Source: Nitrospira defluvii (lineage in GTDB: Bacteria; Nitrospirota; Nitrospiria; Nitrospirales; Nitrospiraceae). Taken from it: a DNA stretch of 64,000 nt. The translations under genes and the position numbers were made by a program. The stretch lies in assembly GCF_905220995.1 (NCBI RefSeq), contig NZ_CAJNBJ010000001.1:1302001-1366000 (forward strand). Direction: 5' to 3'. A model generated the notes under the pieces. The model saw only the letters and a program-made list of their open reading frames with translations. It was not told the DNA's origin and did not search any database. Within the stretch, counting starts at the first letter, position 1; each line of letters opens with the position of its first letter. Shown one piece after another: positions 28,507 through 37,263 of this stretch.

Positions 28507-29190
28507 ATGAAGTGTGAGATTTTGTATCCCGGAGCTTTTCCGATGGTGCGGGTGTATTTGGATGCCAATGAGACGGTGAAGGCCGAATCCGGGGCCATGG
28601 TGGCCGCCTCGCCGACCATCGACATTGAAAGCAAGATGGAGGGCGGATTCCTGGGCGCGTTGTCACGGAAGATGTTAAGCGGCGAAAAATTTTTCTTTCA
28701 GACCCTCCGGGCCAGCCGCGGGGCGGGTGAGGTTCTGCTGGCGCCGACGGTGCCCGGTGAGATTGTCTTGCTGGACCTCGACGGTGTGAATGAATACATG
28801 GTGCAGAAGGACGGGTTTCTGGCCGGCGCGGAGGGCGTGAAGATCGAGAGCAAGATGCAAAGCCTCACGCGCGGCTTGTTGGGCGGGGAAGGATTTTTTA
28901 TCCTCAAAATCGGTGGGATCGGCCAGCTCGTCCTCAACAGCTTCGGCGCCATCCATAAAATTGAGCTGAAGCCGAACGAAGAGTACATCGTCGACAACAG
29001 CCACCTGGTGGCCTGGACCTCCACCACAACGTACAATATCGAGAAGGCCTCATCCGGCTGGATCGCGAGCCTCACGTCGGGTGAAGGACTCGTGTGTCGC
29101 TTCCGTGGTCCGGGAGTTGTCTACATTCAAAGCCGCAATCCCGGTAGTTTTGGAAATTGGATACGACAATTCATCCCCGTCTCGGAGTAG
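28507..29190 (+). CDS. AIM24 / TIGR00266 family protein
   Basis: This 227-aa all-beta protein has the family pattern: FPMVRVYLDANETVKAESGAM at the start (ESGAM motif), MEGGFLGALSRKMLSGEKFF (20 residues), APTVPGEIVLLDL and GGEGFFILKIGG. Members form trimeric or pseudo-trimeric beta-prisms of unknown role; the mitochondrial relative AIM24 affects cristae. It is monocistronic, with its own promoter and a fold-back element right behind the stop. Confidence 0.9.
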   Translation: MKCEILYPGAFPMVRVYLDANETVKAESGAMVAASPTIDIESKMEGGFLGALSRKMLSGEKFFFQTLRASRGAGEVLLAPTVPGEIVLLDLDGVNEYMVQKDGFLAGAEGVKIESKMQSLTRGLLGGEGFFILKIGGIGQLVLNSFGAIHKIELKPNEEYIVDNSHLVAWTSTTTYNIEKASSGWIASLTSGEGLVCRFRGPGVVYIQSRNPGSFGNWIRQFIPVSE

Positions 29191-29200
29191 CGACTGAATG

Positions 29201-29323
29201 GCGGGCGCTGAAAACGCCTGCCAACTTTGTTCTCGGTTCGAAAAAATCCTCAACGTACCCCCGAGGGTACGCCTCCGGTTTTTTCTCGCCTGCGGCCGCG
29301 TTGGCCGCCGTTTTGAGCACCCG
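29201..29323. repeat. Intergenic fold-back element A with bidirectional terminator-like core
   Basis: The left arm GCGGGCGCTGAAAACGCC (29201-29218) pairs imperfectly with the right arm ending at 29323. In the middle CGTACCC (29254-29260) and GGGTACG (29265-29271) form a hairpin, flanked by AAAAAA (29241-29246) and TTTTTT (29279-29284). It starts 11 bases after a stop codon. Element B at 63439 has the same length and plan. Confidence 0.65.
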
Positions 29324-29347
29324 TGTGAAGAGGGTTGAGTACTGAAG

Positions 29348-30481
29348 ATGCCCCTCGTTCCCAATGCACTCTGTTTTGGTGATGGTCTGCCGGGCGCGGG
29401 TGCTCCGTGTCATGTCACGGTATCCGACAACGGGTTGACCATGGTTCCGGTCGGGGACTCTGTGCTTCGCGAAGAGGCTATCGCATTCACGGCCATGTCC
29501 GTTGAGGCGGGGGGGCTGGATCATGATCAGCTGGTGGTGTCGTGGGAAGCCGGCGCATCGGTCCGGACGTTGTATCTCAAGGATCCGGCCTTGATCGTCG
29601 CGTTCCGCCGCACAGCTCCGCAACAGTTGACCGCGCATCTTGAGCGGGCGGCCGAGCAGGTCCGGCGCGCGCGGCACAGCCATCGTCTGCTGTGGAGCAG
29701 CGTGCTTGGCGTGCTGGTTGGCCTGTTCCTGTTCCTGTGGTTCGGGTCTGATCTGATCGTCGAATGGGCGGTCGATAGAATCCCCGTCGAATGGGAACAG
29801 AAAGTGGGCGAAACGGTGTACCAGGACTTCCTGTCCAAGGAGACAGTCCTGAAGGAAGGGCCGGCGGTCAGCGCCGTGCAGGAGATGACGCAGCGGCTGA
29901 CCGAGAAAATTCCCAACAGTCCCTACAAATTTCAGGTGTCGGTGGTGCAGAGCCCCGTGGTGAACGCCTTCGCCTTACCCGGAGGCTATGTGGTGGTGTT
30001 TACCGGTTTGATGAACAAGGCAGAAAGCGGCGAGGAAGTGGCCGGGGTTTTGAGCCACGAGCTGAACCATGTGCTGCAACGGCACGGCATGGAGCGCATG
30101 GTCAAAATGTTGGGGTTGGCCGCTGTGGTCGGCATTGTGTTGGGGGATCAGCAGGGCATGCTTGGCCTGGCGAAGCAGTTGGGTATGGAGCTGGCGACGC
30201 TCAAGTTCGGCCGCGCACAGGAGACGGAAGCCGATATCACCGGCCTTCGATTGCTCTCTGATGCGCGGATCGCGCCGGACGGCATGATCCGATTTTTTGA
30301 ACGCTTGTCTGAGAAAGACAAGGAACGTGTTGAGCTGCTCTCCACCCATCCCATGAGTGCGGCCCGTGCGGAACGATTGAAGGCCGAACTGGCCGCGTTG
30401 CCCAAACGGGCGCCGGACCCGTTCACCTTCGAATGGAAGCTGGTTCAGGATTCGCTGGGTTCATCCGAGCATAGGAAATAG
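29348..30481 (+). CDS. M48-family metalloprotease, membrane anchored
   Basis: This 377-aa protein has an N-terminal beta-rich domain (about 1-100), one transmembrane helix at about 117-137 (LGVLVGLFLFLWFG) and an M48 peptidase domain. The zinc site HELNH lies in VLSHELNHVLQRH, and the third ligand is in ETEADITGLRLL. The substrate-side motif NAFALPGGYVVVFTGL is typical. It resembles HtpX/BepA/LoiP-type envelope quality-control proteases; the exact target is unknown. Confidence 0.92.
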   Translation: MPLVPNALCFGDGLPGAGAPCHVTVSDNGLTMVPVGDSVLREEAIAFTAMSVEAGGLDHDQLVVSWEAGASVRTLYLKDPALIVAFRRTAPQQLTAHLERAAEQVRRARHSHRLLWSSVLGVLVGLFLFLWFGSDLIVEWAVDRIPVEWEQKVGETVYQDFLSKETVLKEGPAVSAVQEMTQRLTEKIPNSPYKFQVSVVQSPVVNAFALPGGYVVVFTGLMNKAESGEEVAGVLSHELNHVLQRHGMERMVKMLGLAAVVGIVLGDQQGMLGLAKQLGMELATLKFGRAQETEADITGLRLLSDARIAPDGMIRFFERLSEKDKERVELLSTHPMSAARAERLKAELAALPKRAPDPFTFEWKLVQDSLGSSEHRK

Positions 30482-30495
30482 GCCCGGAGCCTCTG

Positions 30496-30981
30496 ATGCG
30501 GATTGGGGTGATTTCGGATACGCACGGATTGTTTGATCGGGCGATCCTGCGTCATTTTTCCGGAGTCGACCATATTCTGCATGCGGGTGATATCGGCCGA
30601 GGGGATGTCCTCGCGCAGCTTCAACGAATCGCGCCGGTGACGGCGGTATCCGGCAATGTGGACGGATTCGAAGCAAGCGGCGTTCCGGTCGAGCAGCTCG
30701 TCGAGTTGGTGGGCCATCGAATTGCGATCACCCATCGTCTGTATGAAGGCGGGCGGCTGACGAAAGACGGGATGGATCTGTTGGCGCGCCTCCGTCCAGC
30801 GGTGTGTGTGTATGGGCATACGCATCAGCCGAAGGCCGAATGGCGAGACGGGGTATTGTTGTTCAATCCGGGTTCCGCCGGGCCGAAGCGGTTTCACTTG
30901 CCCCGAGCGGTGGGGGTGCTCCTGCTCGGCCACGATAGCGTTGAATCGAGACACATCCTCTTGGCCGATCGAGCGGAATAG
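30496..30981 (+). CDS. YfcE/MJ0936-type metallophosphoesterase
   Basis: This 161-aa calcineurin-like phosphoesterase has the metal motifs GVISDTHG (DxH), HAGDIG (GDxx), SGNVDG (GNxD) and VYGHTHQP (GHTH). It acts on small phosphodiesters in characterised relatives. The ATG follows GGAG and lies 14 bp behind the M48 protease, so the two are probably cotranscribed. The middle, MDLLARLRPAVCV, is as in the family. Confidence 0.9.
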   Translation: MRIGVISDTHGLFDRAILRHFSGVDHILHAGDIGRGDVLAQLQRIAPVTAVSGNVDGFEASGVPVEQLVELVGHRIAITHRLYEGGRLTKDGMDLLARLRPAVCVYGHTHQPKAEWRDGVLLFNPGSAGPKRFHLPRAVGVLLLGHDSVESRHILLADRAE

Positions 30982-31030
30982 CCGAAGCCAAGCAGGGGAT
31001 TTTTCCCTCTACATGCTGCGGAGGCTTGGC

Positions 31031-31036
31031 TATAAT
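31031..31036 (+). promoter_or_regulatory. -10 TATAAT of the DUF3015 gene
   Basis: A perfect TATAAT stands 70 bases before the DUF3015 ATG. No good -35 is seen at 16-18 bases upstream. Confidence 0.5.
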
Positions 31037-31106
31037 GCGCCAGGCTGTCTGATTGTCCGACGGTCGAGCGAGCGTAATTATCCACGTGTTGAGAGGAGGA
31101 GGACGT

Positions 31107-31616
31107 ATGCTGAGACAAGTCATCGTTGCGTTGGGTGTGGTCGCTGTTGCGTCACAGGCCGGCTTGGTCATGGCGGCCAATCCTGATACCGGTCCGGGGT
31201 GCGGTCTGGGAAAGTTGGCCTGGGCGGATTATAAGAACCAGAAGAACATTGCGCCGCAGGTCATGATGGCCACGACGAACGGCACGTTTGGCAGCGGGAC
31301 GTTCGGTATCAGTTCCGGCACGTCAGGCTGTACGAATGATGGTCAAGTCATGGCGGATCAAAAGACCACGATGTTCGCGCTGTTGAACTTCGAGAACCTG
31401 ACGCAGGAAATGGCGCAGGGGAAAGGTGAACACTTGGCGTCCCTGGCGACCCTGATGGGCGTACCGAGCGAGCAGCATGCAGCCTTCTTCGCCTTGACCC
31501 AGGAGCGGTACACCGCGCTGGTGCAGGACGGTGAGACCGCATCCGTCGCGCTGGTGAAGACGTTGAATGACGCGGTCTCCAAGAGCCCCGTCCTCGCCCA
31601 AGTCGTCAGCCGCTAA
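31107..31616 (+). CDS. DUF3015 secreted protein
   Basis: This 169-aa protein has a signal peptide ending near GLVMAAN (residues 1-24). The mature protein opens with DTGPGCGLGKLAWAD and has NGTFGSGTFGISSGTSGC, the glycine/threonine strand with paired Cys that marks DUF3015. The rest is helical. GGAGGAGGAC precedes the ATG. It is followed by a hairpin and then the DUF4105 gene, a pairing I recall from other genomes. Confidence 0.88.
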   Translation: MLRQVIVALGVVAVASQAGLVMAANPDTGPGCGLGKLAWADYKNQKNIAPQVMMATTNGTFGSGTFGISSGTSGCTNDGQVMADQKTTMFALLNFENLTQEMAQGKGEHLASLATLMGVPSEQHAAFFALTQERYTALVQDGETASVALVKTLNDAVSKSPVLAQVVSR

Positions 31617-31628
31617 TTCATATCCGAC

Positions 31629-31666
31629 CAGGGCTCCGGTCATCGACCGGGGCCCTGTGTTGTTCT
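31629..31666 (+). terminator. Hairpin terminator between DUF3015 and DUF4105
   Basis: CAGGGCTCCGGTC (31629-31641) pairs with GACCGGGGCCCTG (31645-31657) over 13 bp with one T-G wobble and a three-base loop, followed by the T-rich TGTTGTTCT. The DUF4105 gene starts 10 bases later, so it may act as an attenuator. Confidence 0.65.
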
Positions 31667-31675
31667 GCCCCGATC

Positions 31676-33577
31676 GTGCAACTCCTAACTCTCCTGTTGG
31701 CCGCCTGTCTCTGGGCAATCTCTGTCCAGGCGGAGGAGCCACCGTCGCCCTATCTTTCGCACCTGCTTCAGCGGGCTCACGACGCGCATCTGGCTGATGA
31801 GCGTGAGTGGCATTTGTTGCTTCACTATCGCGCGGATCTGTTCGGCGGCTATACGAGCGAACAAGACGAACCCGGATTTTTTCTTTCTCCCAAAGGCAAG
31901 ACCAATCCTCAGGCCGAGCTCGACGCCACCCTGACTCAATTCTTTTCACCGGAGTTGGTCGGTCGATCGAAGCAGCCGGCTCAATGTGCCTTTGTGGCGC
32001 GGTATGCGTGGCTCCAAGATCGTCTTGGTTTTGATCCAGGCCAGCTTCCGCCCATGCCTTGCGAGCGCTTCGAACGATGGATTGAAGAGTTTCACGCTCG
32101 GTCTATTACGCTGGTGTTTCCATCGGCCTTCATGAATAACCCGGCGTCCATGTTCGGCCACACGCTGCTCCGGATCGATCAGGAAGGGCAGACGCCTCAG
32201 ACGCGCATCCTCGCCTACACCATTAATTTCGCCGCCGATGTCCCGAAGGACGAAGGCCTGGCCTATCCCGTGCGGGGTATTTTCGGTGGGTATCGGGGGT
32301 ATTTTTCGACCATTCCCTACTACCTCAAAGTGCAGGAGTACCGGGACATGGAGAATCGCGATATCTGGGAGTACCGACTGAACTTTGGCGAGCCGCAAAT
32401 CCGACGATTGCTGATGCACGCATGGGAATTGGGGAACGCGTCCTTCGACTATTTCTTCTTCAAGGAAAATTGCTCGTATCACCTCTTGTCATTGCTGGAA
32501 TATGCCGACCCCTCGTTGCACCTCACAGAGCAGTTCGGCTTTTGGACCATCCCCGCGGATACCGTGCGCCTGCTTGCCGCCCAACCGAGTTTGGTAACCG
32601 ACATCGCGTTTCGCCCATCCCGTGTCACCCTCATTCGTCGGAAGCGGGAGCACTTGTCCGTGTCTGAACACGAACTGGTCAGGCGAGTCGTGCGCGATGC
32701 GACAGCCGCGCAGTCTGAGGAGCTGCGGAGCCTGCCCTTGTCGCGCCAGGCGTTTGTGTTAGATGTGGCATCGGACTATGTGCGCTACAGGGGTGAACGC
32801 GATGAAGCCGAGGCGGCATCGGCTCGCGTCCACAATCGACAGATTCTCACGGCGCGAAGCCTCCTACGTATTCCATCGGAAGACATCTCGATACGCCCCT
32901 TTGCCACCCAGCCGGACGTGGGGCACCGCACGTCGCGTGCGTCGCTGGGAGGAGGCTGGCGTAACAATGATACGTTCGAAGAGATCACGGTCCGTGCCGC
33001 CTATCATGATCTGCTCGATCCAGAGCCCGGGTACACGCCGGATGCGCAGATCGAAGTGGGTTCCCTCAGTCTGCGACACTACAACCGGGCCGAGCAGACG
33101 CGGATTGAGCGGGCGACTTTGCTGAACGTGGTGTCCCTTTCTCCAATCGACGGCCTGTTTCATGCGCCGTCGTGGAAATTGAATCTGGGCATGCAGACCA
33201 TCACGCACCGAGGGTGTGAACTCTGCAGTAACTGGAGTGTCAATGGTGGAATCGGCGCGTCGGCTGAAACGCATCTGCTGCGGCGCGAAGTCTTCTTTGC
33301 GTTTGCCGAGGTAGAGGGGAATTACAGCCGGGCGTATGAGGAGCGGCATCGGATCGGAGGCGGTGCATCGGCAGGGTTCTACGTCGATCTTGCCGAGCGT
33401 TGGCGCCTGTTGGCCTCGGCTGGCTATCTTCGCTATGCGTTAGGAGAACAATCCGATGATGTCCGTTGGTCGGTCGGACAACGCTATACGCTGGCGCAGA
33501 ACTGGGCCCTTCGTCTGGAATACAACCACCGTGATCACGACAATGACGTGCTGTTCACCGTGCAGGCGTTTTTCTAG
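31676..33577 (+). CDS. DUF4105 outer-membrane protein
   Basis: This 633-aa protein starts at GTG with a signal peptide (residues 1-20, VQAEE). Residues about 130-300 carry the DUF4105 core: NNPASMFGHTLLRID, GGYRGYFSTIPYY and FKENCSYHLLSLLEYADP, with conserved Cys and His that could form a catalytic site. The C-terminal third (about 400-633) is alternating hydrophobic strands ending in VQAFF, as in an outer-membrane beta-barrel. Its function is unknown. No Shine-Dalgarno is visible next to the GTG. Confidence 0.88.
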   Translation: MQLLTLLLAACLWAISVQAEEPPSPYLSHLLQRAHDAHLADEREWHLLLHYRADLFGGYTSEQDEPGFFLSPKGKTNPQAELDATLTQFFSPELVGRSKQPAQCAFVARYAWLQDRLGFDPGQLPPMPCERFERWIEEFHARSITLVFPSAFMNNPASMFGHTLLRIDQEGQTPQTRILAYTINFAADVPKDEGLAYPVRGIFGGYRGYFSTIPYYLKVQEYRDMENRDIWEYRLNFGEPQIRRLLMHAWELGNASFDYFFFKENCSYHLLSLLEYADPSLHLTEQFGFWTIPADTVRLLAAQPSLVTDIAFRPSRVTLIRRKREHLSVSEHELVRRVVRDATAAQSEELRSLPLSRQAFVLDVASDYVRYRGERDEAEAASARVHNRQILTARSLLRIPSEDISIRPFATQPDVGHRTSRASLGGGWRNNDTFEEITVRAAYHDLLDPEPGYTPDAQIEVGSLSLRHYNRAEQTRIERATLLNVVSLSPIDGLFHAPSWKLNLGMQTITHRGCELCSNWSVNGGIGASAETHLLRREVFFAFAEVEGNYSRAYEERHRIGGGASAGFYVDLAERWRLLASAGYLRYALGEQSDDVRWSVGQRYTLAQNWALRLEYNHRDHDNDVLFTVQAFF

Positions 33578-33600
33578 GACGCCTGTACGGCTGGGGTGGG

Positions 33601-34044
33601 TTACGGAATGGGGGGAGATTGTGTGAGGCTAGAGAGTGAGGGTGCCGGAGAGCTGCCACCCCCCTCGACCGGCTTCAGGGTGACAGCGACCTTGTCAGGT
33701 TCGATCGTATACCCGCCGCCGCTCATCACATCCACAAGAATGCCGACAAGGCCGCCGAGGATGACGTTACCCGCGATCCACCAGGAGATATGGCTCTCGA
33801 CCCGTGATTGATTCTCCTCAAAGCCTTCCTTCGTCAGGACCACGGCATGATCTTTCTTGCGCTCCACCTTGGTGGCTAGTGGGGTCACGCCCCGTTCAGT
33901 CCCGTCGATGACCACTGTTGCGCCGGGCGGCTCTGACGACACGCTGAGCTCTTCGTTGCTACCAAGATGAACGATAGTGGCGCAGCCGGAAGTCATCATC
34001 GCCACTACTGTCAACGCTGCCATTGTGTGCCATCCCCTCGCCAT
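33601..34044 (-). CDS. PEGA-domain lipoprotein
   Basis: This 147-aa protein has a lipoprotein signal ending MTSGC (Cys21). A PEGA domain follows: LSVSSEPPGATVVIDGTERG and TPLATKVERKKDHAVVL. A hydrophobic glycine-rich segment (IAGNVILGGLVGILVDVMSGG) sits near residues 92-112 and could be a membrane hairpin. AGGAGGGG precedes a double ATG; the second (34044) has the better spacing. It is convergent with the DUF4105 gene. Confidence 0.82.
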   Translation of the reverse strand: MARGWHTMAALTVVAMMTSGCATIVHLGSNEELSVSSEPPGATVVIDGTERGVTPLATKVERKKDHAVVLTKEGFEENQSRVESHISWWIAGNVILGGLVGILVDVMSGGGYTIEPDKVAVTLKPVEGGGSSPAPSLSSLTQSPPIP

Positions 34045-34305
34045 CATCCCCTCCTTGTACTGTGTGTAACCGTCAACGTACGCGCTTGCCAGGACACCAC
34101 GATGTGAGCCGATCACGTGAGGTGTTATGTGGCCGAAGCAGGATCCCCTGCAATCCTACGGAGGCCAAGCTGGGCTATACCGAAGGAGGATGAGGGCACA
34201 TATACGTGGGGTAGCACACGGTAGGCATTCATGGCACTTAGGAGCCCTCAACCTGAGGCTGCGGCGTTCGCGCATCAGGTCATCTGTAAGAAAGGGGAAG
34301 GGGCT

Positions 34306-35028
34306 ATGCTGTTGTTGCGAGTGGTTCTTTGTGCCGGTGTGGTGCTTGGGGGGAGCCTCGGTCTGTTGTCGAATGGGCAGGCCCAGGATGGGCCTGCCCA
34401 GGAGTCCGGGGTGAGCAGTCTGAGAAAGACGGAGGCATATATCGCTCCATATCTGCTCGGTACGTTCCCGGTGGATAAGAGTTTGTCGCTTGGAGGCAAC
34501 GGCGTTGGGAATACTCCGTTCTTAGGGACCAACATTCAAGGATCAGCCGGCGGGGGACTCAAAGCCGGTGTCTATCCCGGCGCGATGGGAGGCGTGATCG
34601 GATTGGAGGGCGAAGTGTTCGGACATGGCGGAAAGCTGAAGACTCCCGGAGGGGCTTTCCCGAGTGCTGACGCCAATCTGCTGGTGATCAATTCGATGGT
34701 CAATCTATTGCTGCGGTACCCCGGGGATACGATTCAACCATACGTGGGCGCCGGCGCGGGTGTGTCGTACGCGCAGCTCCGCGATCTCAACCTGCAGACG
34801 AATTTCGCTTCATTGTCGGGTAAGGGGAGTGATGCCGCCTTTGCCTACCAGTTTTTGGCCGGGGCGCGTGCCTACATGAATAAGCAACTCTACCTGTTTG
34901 GCGAGTATAAGTATTTTGGCTCCGCGTACGACTGGAAGAGCGAAAGCTCCTCCGGAGGATCGGGACCAACGACATCGCTGACTTTTCGGACGCATATTGT
35001 GGCGGCCGGTTTCGGGATCACATTCTGA
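34306..35028 (+). CDS. Outer-membrane beta-barrel protein (paralogue A)
   Basis: This 240-aa protein has a signal peptide ending GQAQDG. The rest is amphipathic strands with AYIAPYLLGTFPVD, LLRYPGDTIQPYVGAGAGVS and LYLFGEYKYFGSAYDW, ending in an aromatic residue (GFGITF) as barrel proteins do. The fold is that of eight-stranded OmpA/OmpW-type barrels. It is clearly related to the product at 35644, with matching blocks. Confidence 0.85.
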   Translation: MLLLRVVLCAGVVLGGSLGLLSNGQAQDGPAQESGVSSLRKTEAYIAPYLLGTFPVDKSLSLGGNGVGNTPFLGTNIQGSAGGGLKAGVYPGAMGGVIGLEGEVFGHGGKLKTPGGAFPSADANLLVINSMVNLLLRYPGDTIQPYVGAGAGVSYAQLRDLNLQTNFASLSGKGSDAAFAYQFLAGARAYMNKQLYLFGEYKYFGSAYDWKSESSSGGSGPTTSLTFRTHIVAAGFGITF

Positions 35029-35121
35029 ATCGAACTCGACAGTTGTTGCTTGATGGAGTCATATGGCCCTAGGGTTAGTACGGTCAGACGTAATGGTACG
35101 TGGCACGAACCGGCTTTGCGA

Positions 35122-35150
35122 TTGACAAGCCTGGAGAGGTTACCTATACT
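35122..35150 (+). promoter_or_regulatory. Strong sigma-70 promoter of the TRL-like gene
   Basis: TTGACA (35122-35127), a 17-base spacer and TATACT (35145-35150) match eleven of twelve consensus bases. Transcription should start near 35157, 54 bases before the ATG. Confidence 0.8.
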
Positions 35151-35210
35151 CCCGCCACGTAGAGCCCCAACTTGGTGGGCGCCATCAACTAACCTCGAGA
35201 GGGAGGACTT

Positions 35211-35537
35211 ATGAAGAAGGTGACCGTCTTGTTTTCTCTGAGCCTGATCAGCGCGGCGTATCTCAGCCTCACGGGCTGTCAGATCGTGGCGTCTCCGATG
35301 GCGGGTGGAATCTACAACGAAACGAAGTACGGCGATGTGGCCACGACCCACAACAGCGCGACGAAGGAAGGCAAGGCCTGCGGTACGTCCATCCTCGGTT
35401 GGGTGGCAACCGGTGATGCCAGCGTCTCGGCGGCGAAAGCGGCCGGCGGAATCACCACGGTGGCGTCGGTCGATCACTCGGCGAAGAACATCCTCGGCAT
35501 CCTTGGCGAATGGTGCACGATCGTTAAGGGCAGCTGA
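35211..35537 (+). CDS. TRL-like lipoprotein
   Basis: This 108-aa protein has a lipoprotein signal ending LSLTGC (Cys23). The mature part has the TRL pattern: GKACGTSILGWVATGDASVS and AKNILGILGEWCTIVKG. TRL-like proteins are small envelope proteins of unknown function named after a tRNA-associated locus. GAGGGAGGA precedes the ATG. A strong promoter and a strong terminator flank it, so it is a well-expressed single-gene unit. Confidence 0.88.
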   Translation: MKKVTVLFSLSLISAAYLSLTGCQIVASPMAGGIYNETKYGDVATTHNSATKEGKACGTSILGWVATGDASVSAAKAAGGITTVASVDHSAKNILGILGEWCTIVKGS

Positions 35538-35560
35538 TCACGCTTGTTGTCCCTCTGAGG

Positions 35561-35599
35561 AAAAGGGTCTTCGGGAGTTTCTCCCGAAGACCCTTTTTT
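35561..35599 (+). terminator. Rho-independent terminator after the TRL-like gene
   Basis: GGGTCTTCGGGAG and CTCCCGAAGACCC form a perfect 13-bp stem with loop TTT, followed by TTTTTT. The preceding AAAA also pairs with the T-run, so it could work on both strands. Confidence 0.95.
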
Positions 35600-35643
35600 C
35601 GTTCTTCGCCCCGTCACCTTCTGCATGGTACGGTAGACGGTGT

Positions 35644-36276
35644 ATGTGGGTCCCCATCCTGATCCTCGTTCTGATCGGTTCTGCATGGCATCCCGTATCC
35701 GGCAGGAGCGCTGAATTCGGGGAGGTCGATTTAGCCGCCTATCTGTTGGGAAGCTGGCCGCGCGATGAGCCGATTTTTAATCAGGGCAGCACGGTGTCGG
35801 GTTCGATTCGGCAGGGGTTTGGCGCGGGCCTGAAAATCGGCCTGTTCCCCCACGCCACACGACGGATGCTCGGCATCGAGATCGATTCGTCCGCGCACGG
35901 CGGCGCGTTGTCGTTTCCCAATACTGCGAACGGACAGCACCATGGAACCGGGCGCTCGAATCTCCTGGTGCTGAATACCATGTTCAATCTCGTGCTCAGA
36001 TATCCCGGCGAGACCGTGACTCCGTACATCGGCATCGGGGGCGGCTGGTCGCATGGAACGCTGCTCAATCCCAATATCATCGGCCGGAACGACAGAGATT
36101 TTGATTCTGCCCGTGCCTTCGGCCATCAGTATCTGGCCGGTGTGCAGGTCATGGTCAGTTCCAGGGTGTTCGTGTTCGGCGAATATCGCCATTTTTCAGC
36201 CAACTACCACTGGGACAGTCTCGCGCTGGACTTTCGTGCGCACTACGGGCTGTTCGGTGCGGGACTCCGCTTCTGA
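35644..36276 (+). CDS. Outer-membrane beta-barrel protein (paralogue B)
   Basis: This 210-aa protein has a signal peptide (residues 1-22, WHPVSGRSAE). It shares blocks with paralogue A: AYLLGSWPRDEP, LLVLNTMFNLVLRYPGETV, PYIGIGGGWSHG, FVFGEYRHFSANYHW, and it ends GLFGAGLRF. It is 30 residues shorter, mainly in the last extracellular loop. The ATG at 35644 is the only start that gives a signal peptide; no good Shine-Dalgarno is present. Confidence 0.83.
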   Translation: MWVPILILVLIGSAWHPVSGRSAEFGEVDLAAYLLGSWPRDEPIFNQGSTVSGSIRQGFGAGLKIGLFPHATRRMLGIEIDSSAHGGALSFPNTANGQHHGTGRSNLLVLNTMFNLVLRYPGETVTPYIGIGGGWSHGTLLNPNIIGRNDRDFDSARAFGHQYLAGVQVMVSSRVFVFGEYRHFSANYHWDSLALDFRAHYGLFGAGLRF

Positions 36277-36282
36277 GACGTC

Positions 36283-37044
36283 ATGAGTCTGCTCGATCAA
36301 TTCTTCGTCTATCATCCCCATCCCTGGGAAGAGCGTGACTGGTCGGCCGCCGCCGGCGTGCCGTTGGAGGATGTCTGGTTTCAGGCTGCGGACGGGACGA
36401 AACTGTTCGGTTGGTATGCGGAGCAATCTGCCGGTTCTGCGGTCTTGCTGTGGTGCCATGGTAATGCGGGCAATATGATCCACCGATTGGACAATCTTCG
36501 TGCTTTGTATCGGTTGGGGTTCTCGGTGTTCCTCTTCGATTATCGTGGGTATGGGAAGAGCCGGGGGCGTCCGTCTGAAGAAGGACTCTATCAGGATGCG
36601 ATCGGGGCCTATGACCATCTCACGCGTGTTCGTCGAATTAGGCCGGAGCGCCTGGTCATATTCGGTCGTTCGTTGGGCGGCGCGGTGGCCGGAGAATTAG
36701 CGACCCAACGACCGGCGATGGGTCTCGTGCTGGAATCCTGTTTTCCCTCAATCGAAGCGGTGGCGCGCCACCACTACCTGGGCTTGCCTGTCCATTGGTT
36801 GCTGGGGGCTTCGTTCAGGCTGGAGGACCGACTGCCCCAGCTTTCTCTACCCAAGCTGTTTGTGCATGGCGATCGTGATGACATCATTCCGATTGAATTG
36901 GGACAACGGGCCTATGCTGCCGCAAAAGCACCGAAGGAGTGGTATGTCGTGCAGGGTGCCGATCACAATGATGTGCCGACGGTCGGTGGGCGGGCCTATT
37001 TCACCAAACTGTACGAATTTATTTCGGGCGTGATCGGTCGATGA
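36283..37044 (+). CDS. Alpha/beta hydrolase (ABHD13/17-like)
   Basis: This 253-aa serine hydrolase has the oxyanion HGNAGNM, FDYRGYGKSRG, the nucleophile elbow GRSLGG and HGDRDDIIP with the acid Asp; the catalytic His is in GADHNDV. This is the pattern of ABHD13/17 and BEM46-like depalmitoylase or thioesterase-type hydrolases. No signal peptide is present, though the N-terminus may contact membrane. It starts six bases after the beta-barrel gene stop, so the two are probably cotranscribed. Confidence 0.88.
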   Translation: MSLLDQFFVYHPHPWEERDWSAAAGVPLEDVWFQAADGTKLFGWYAEQSAGSAVLLWCHGNAGNMIHRLDNLRALYRLGFSVFLFDYRGYGKSRGRPSEEGLYQDAIGAYDHLTRVRRIRPERLVIFGRSLGGAVAGELATQRPAMGLVLESCFPSIEAVARHHYLGLPVHWLLGASFRLEDRLPQLSLPKLFVHGDRDDIIPIELGQRAYAAAKAPKEWYVVQGADHNDVPTVGGRAYFTKLYEFISGVIGR

Positions 37045-37263
37045 AGAAGCGTGCCCTGCGCTGCCGCTTGTGTGTTTTTTCTGTTCATGCGCGGATCGCT
37101 TGGTAAGATGCATCACGTAGAGCGAGCGCGTCACCTGCCTCGGATGTTCAGAAGTCGACTCCTCATCTGGCGAGTGCAGGAACATTCTGGTAGAGTGCGA
37201 CCGCTTGCCGCGCTGGTCATATGCGGCGGGAGAGCGGCGTCTGGTGTAAGTTGCTAAGGAGGC

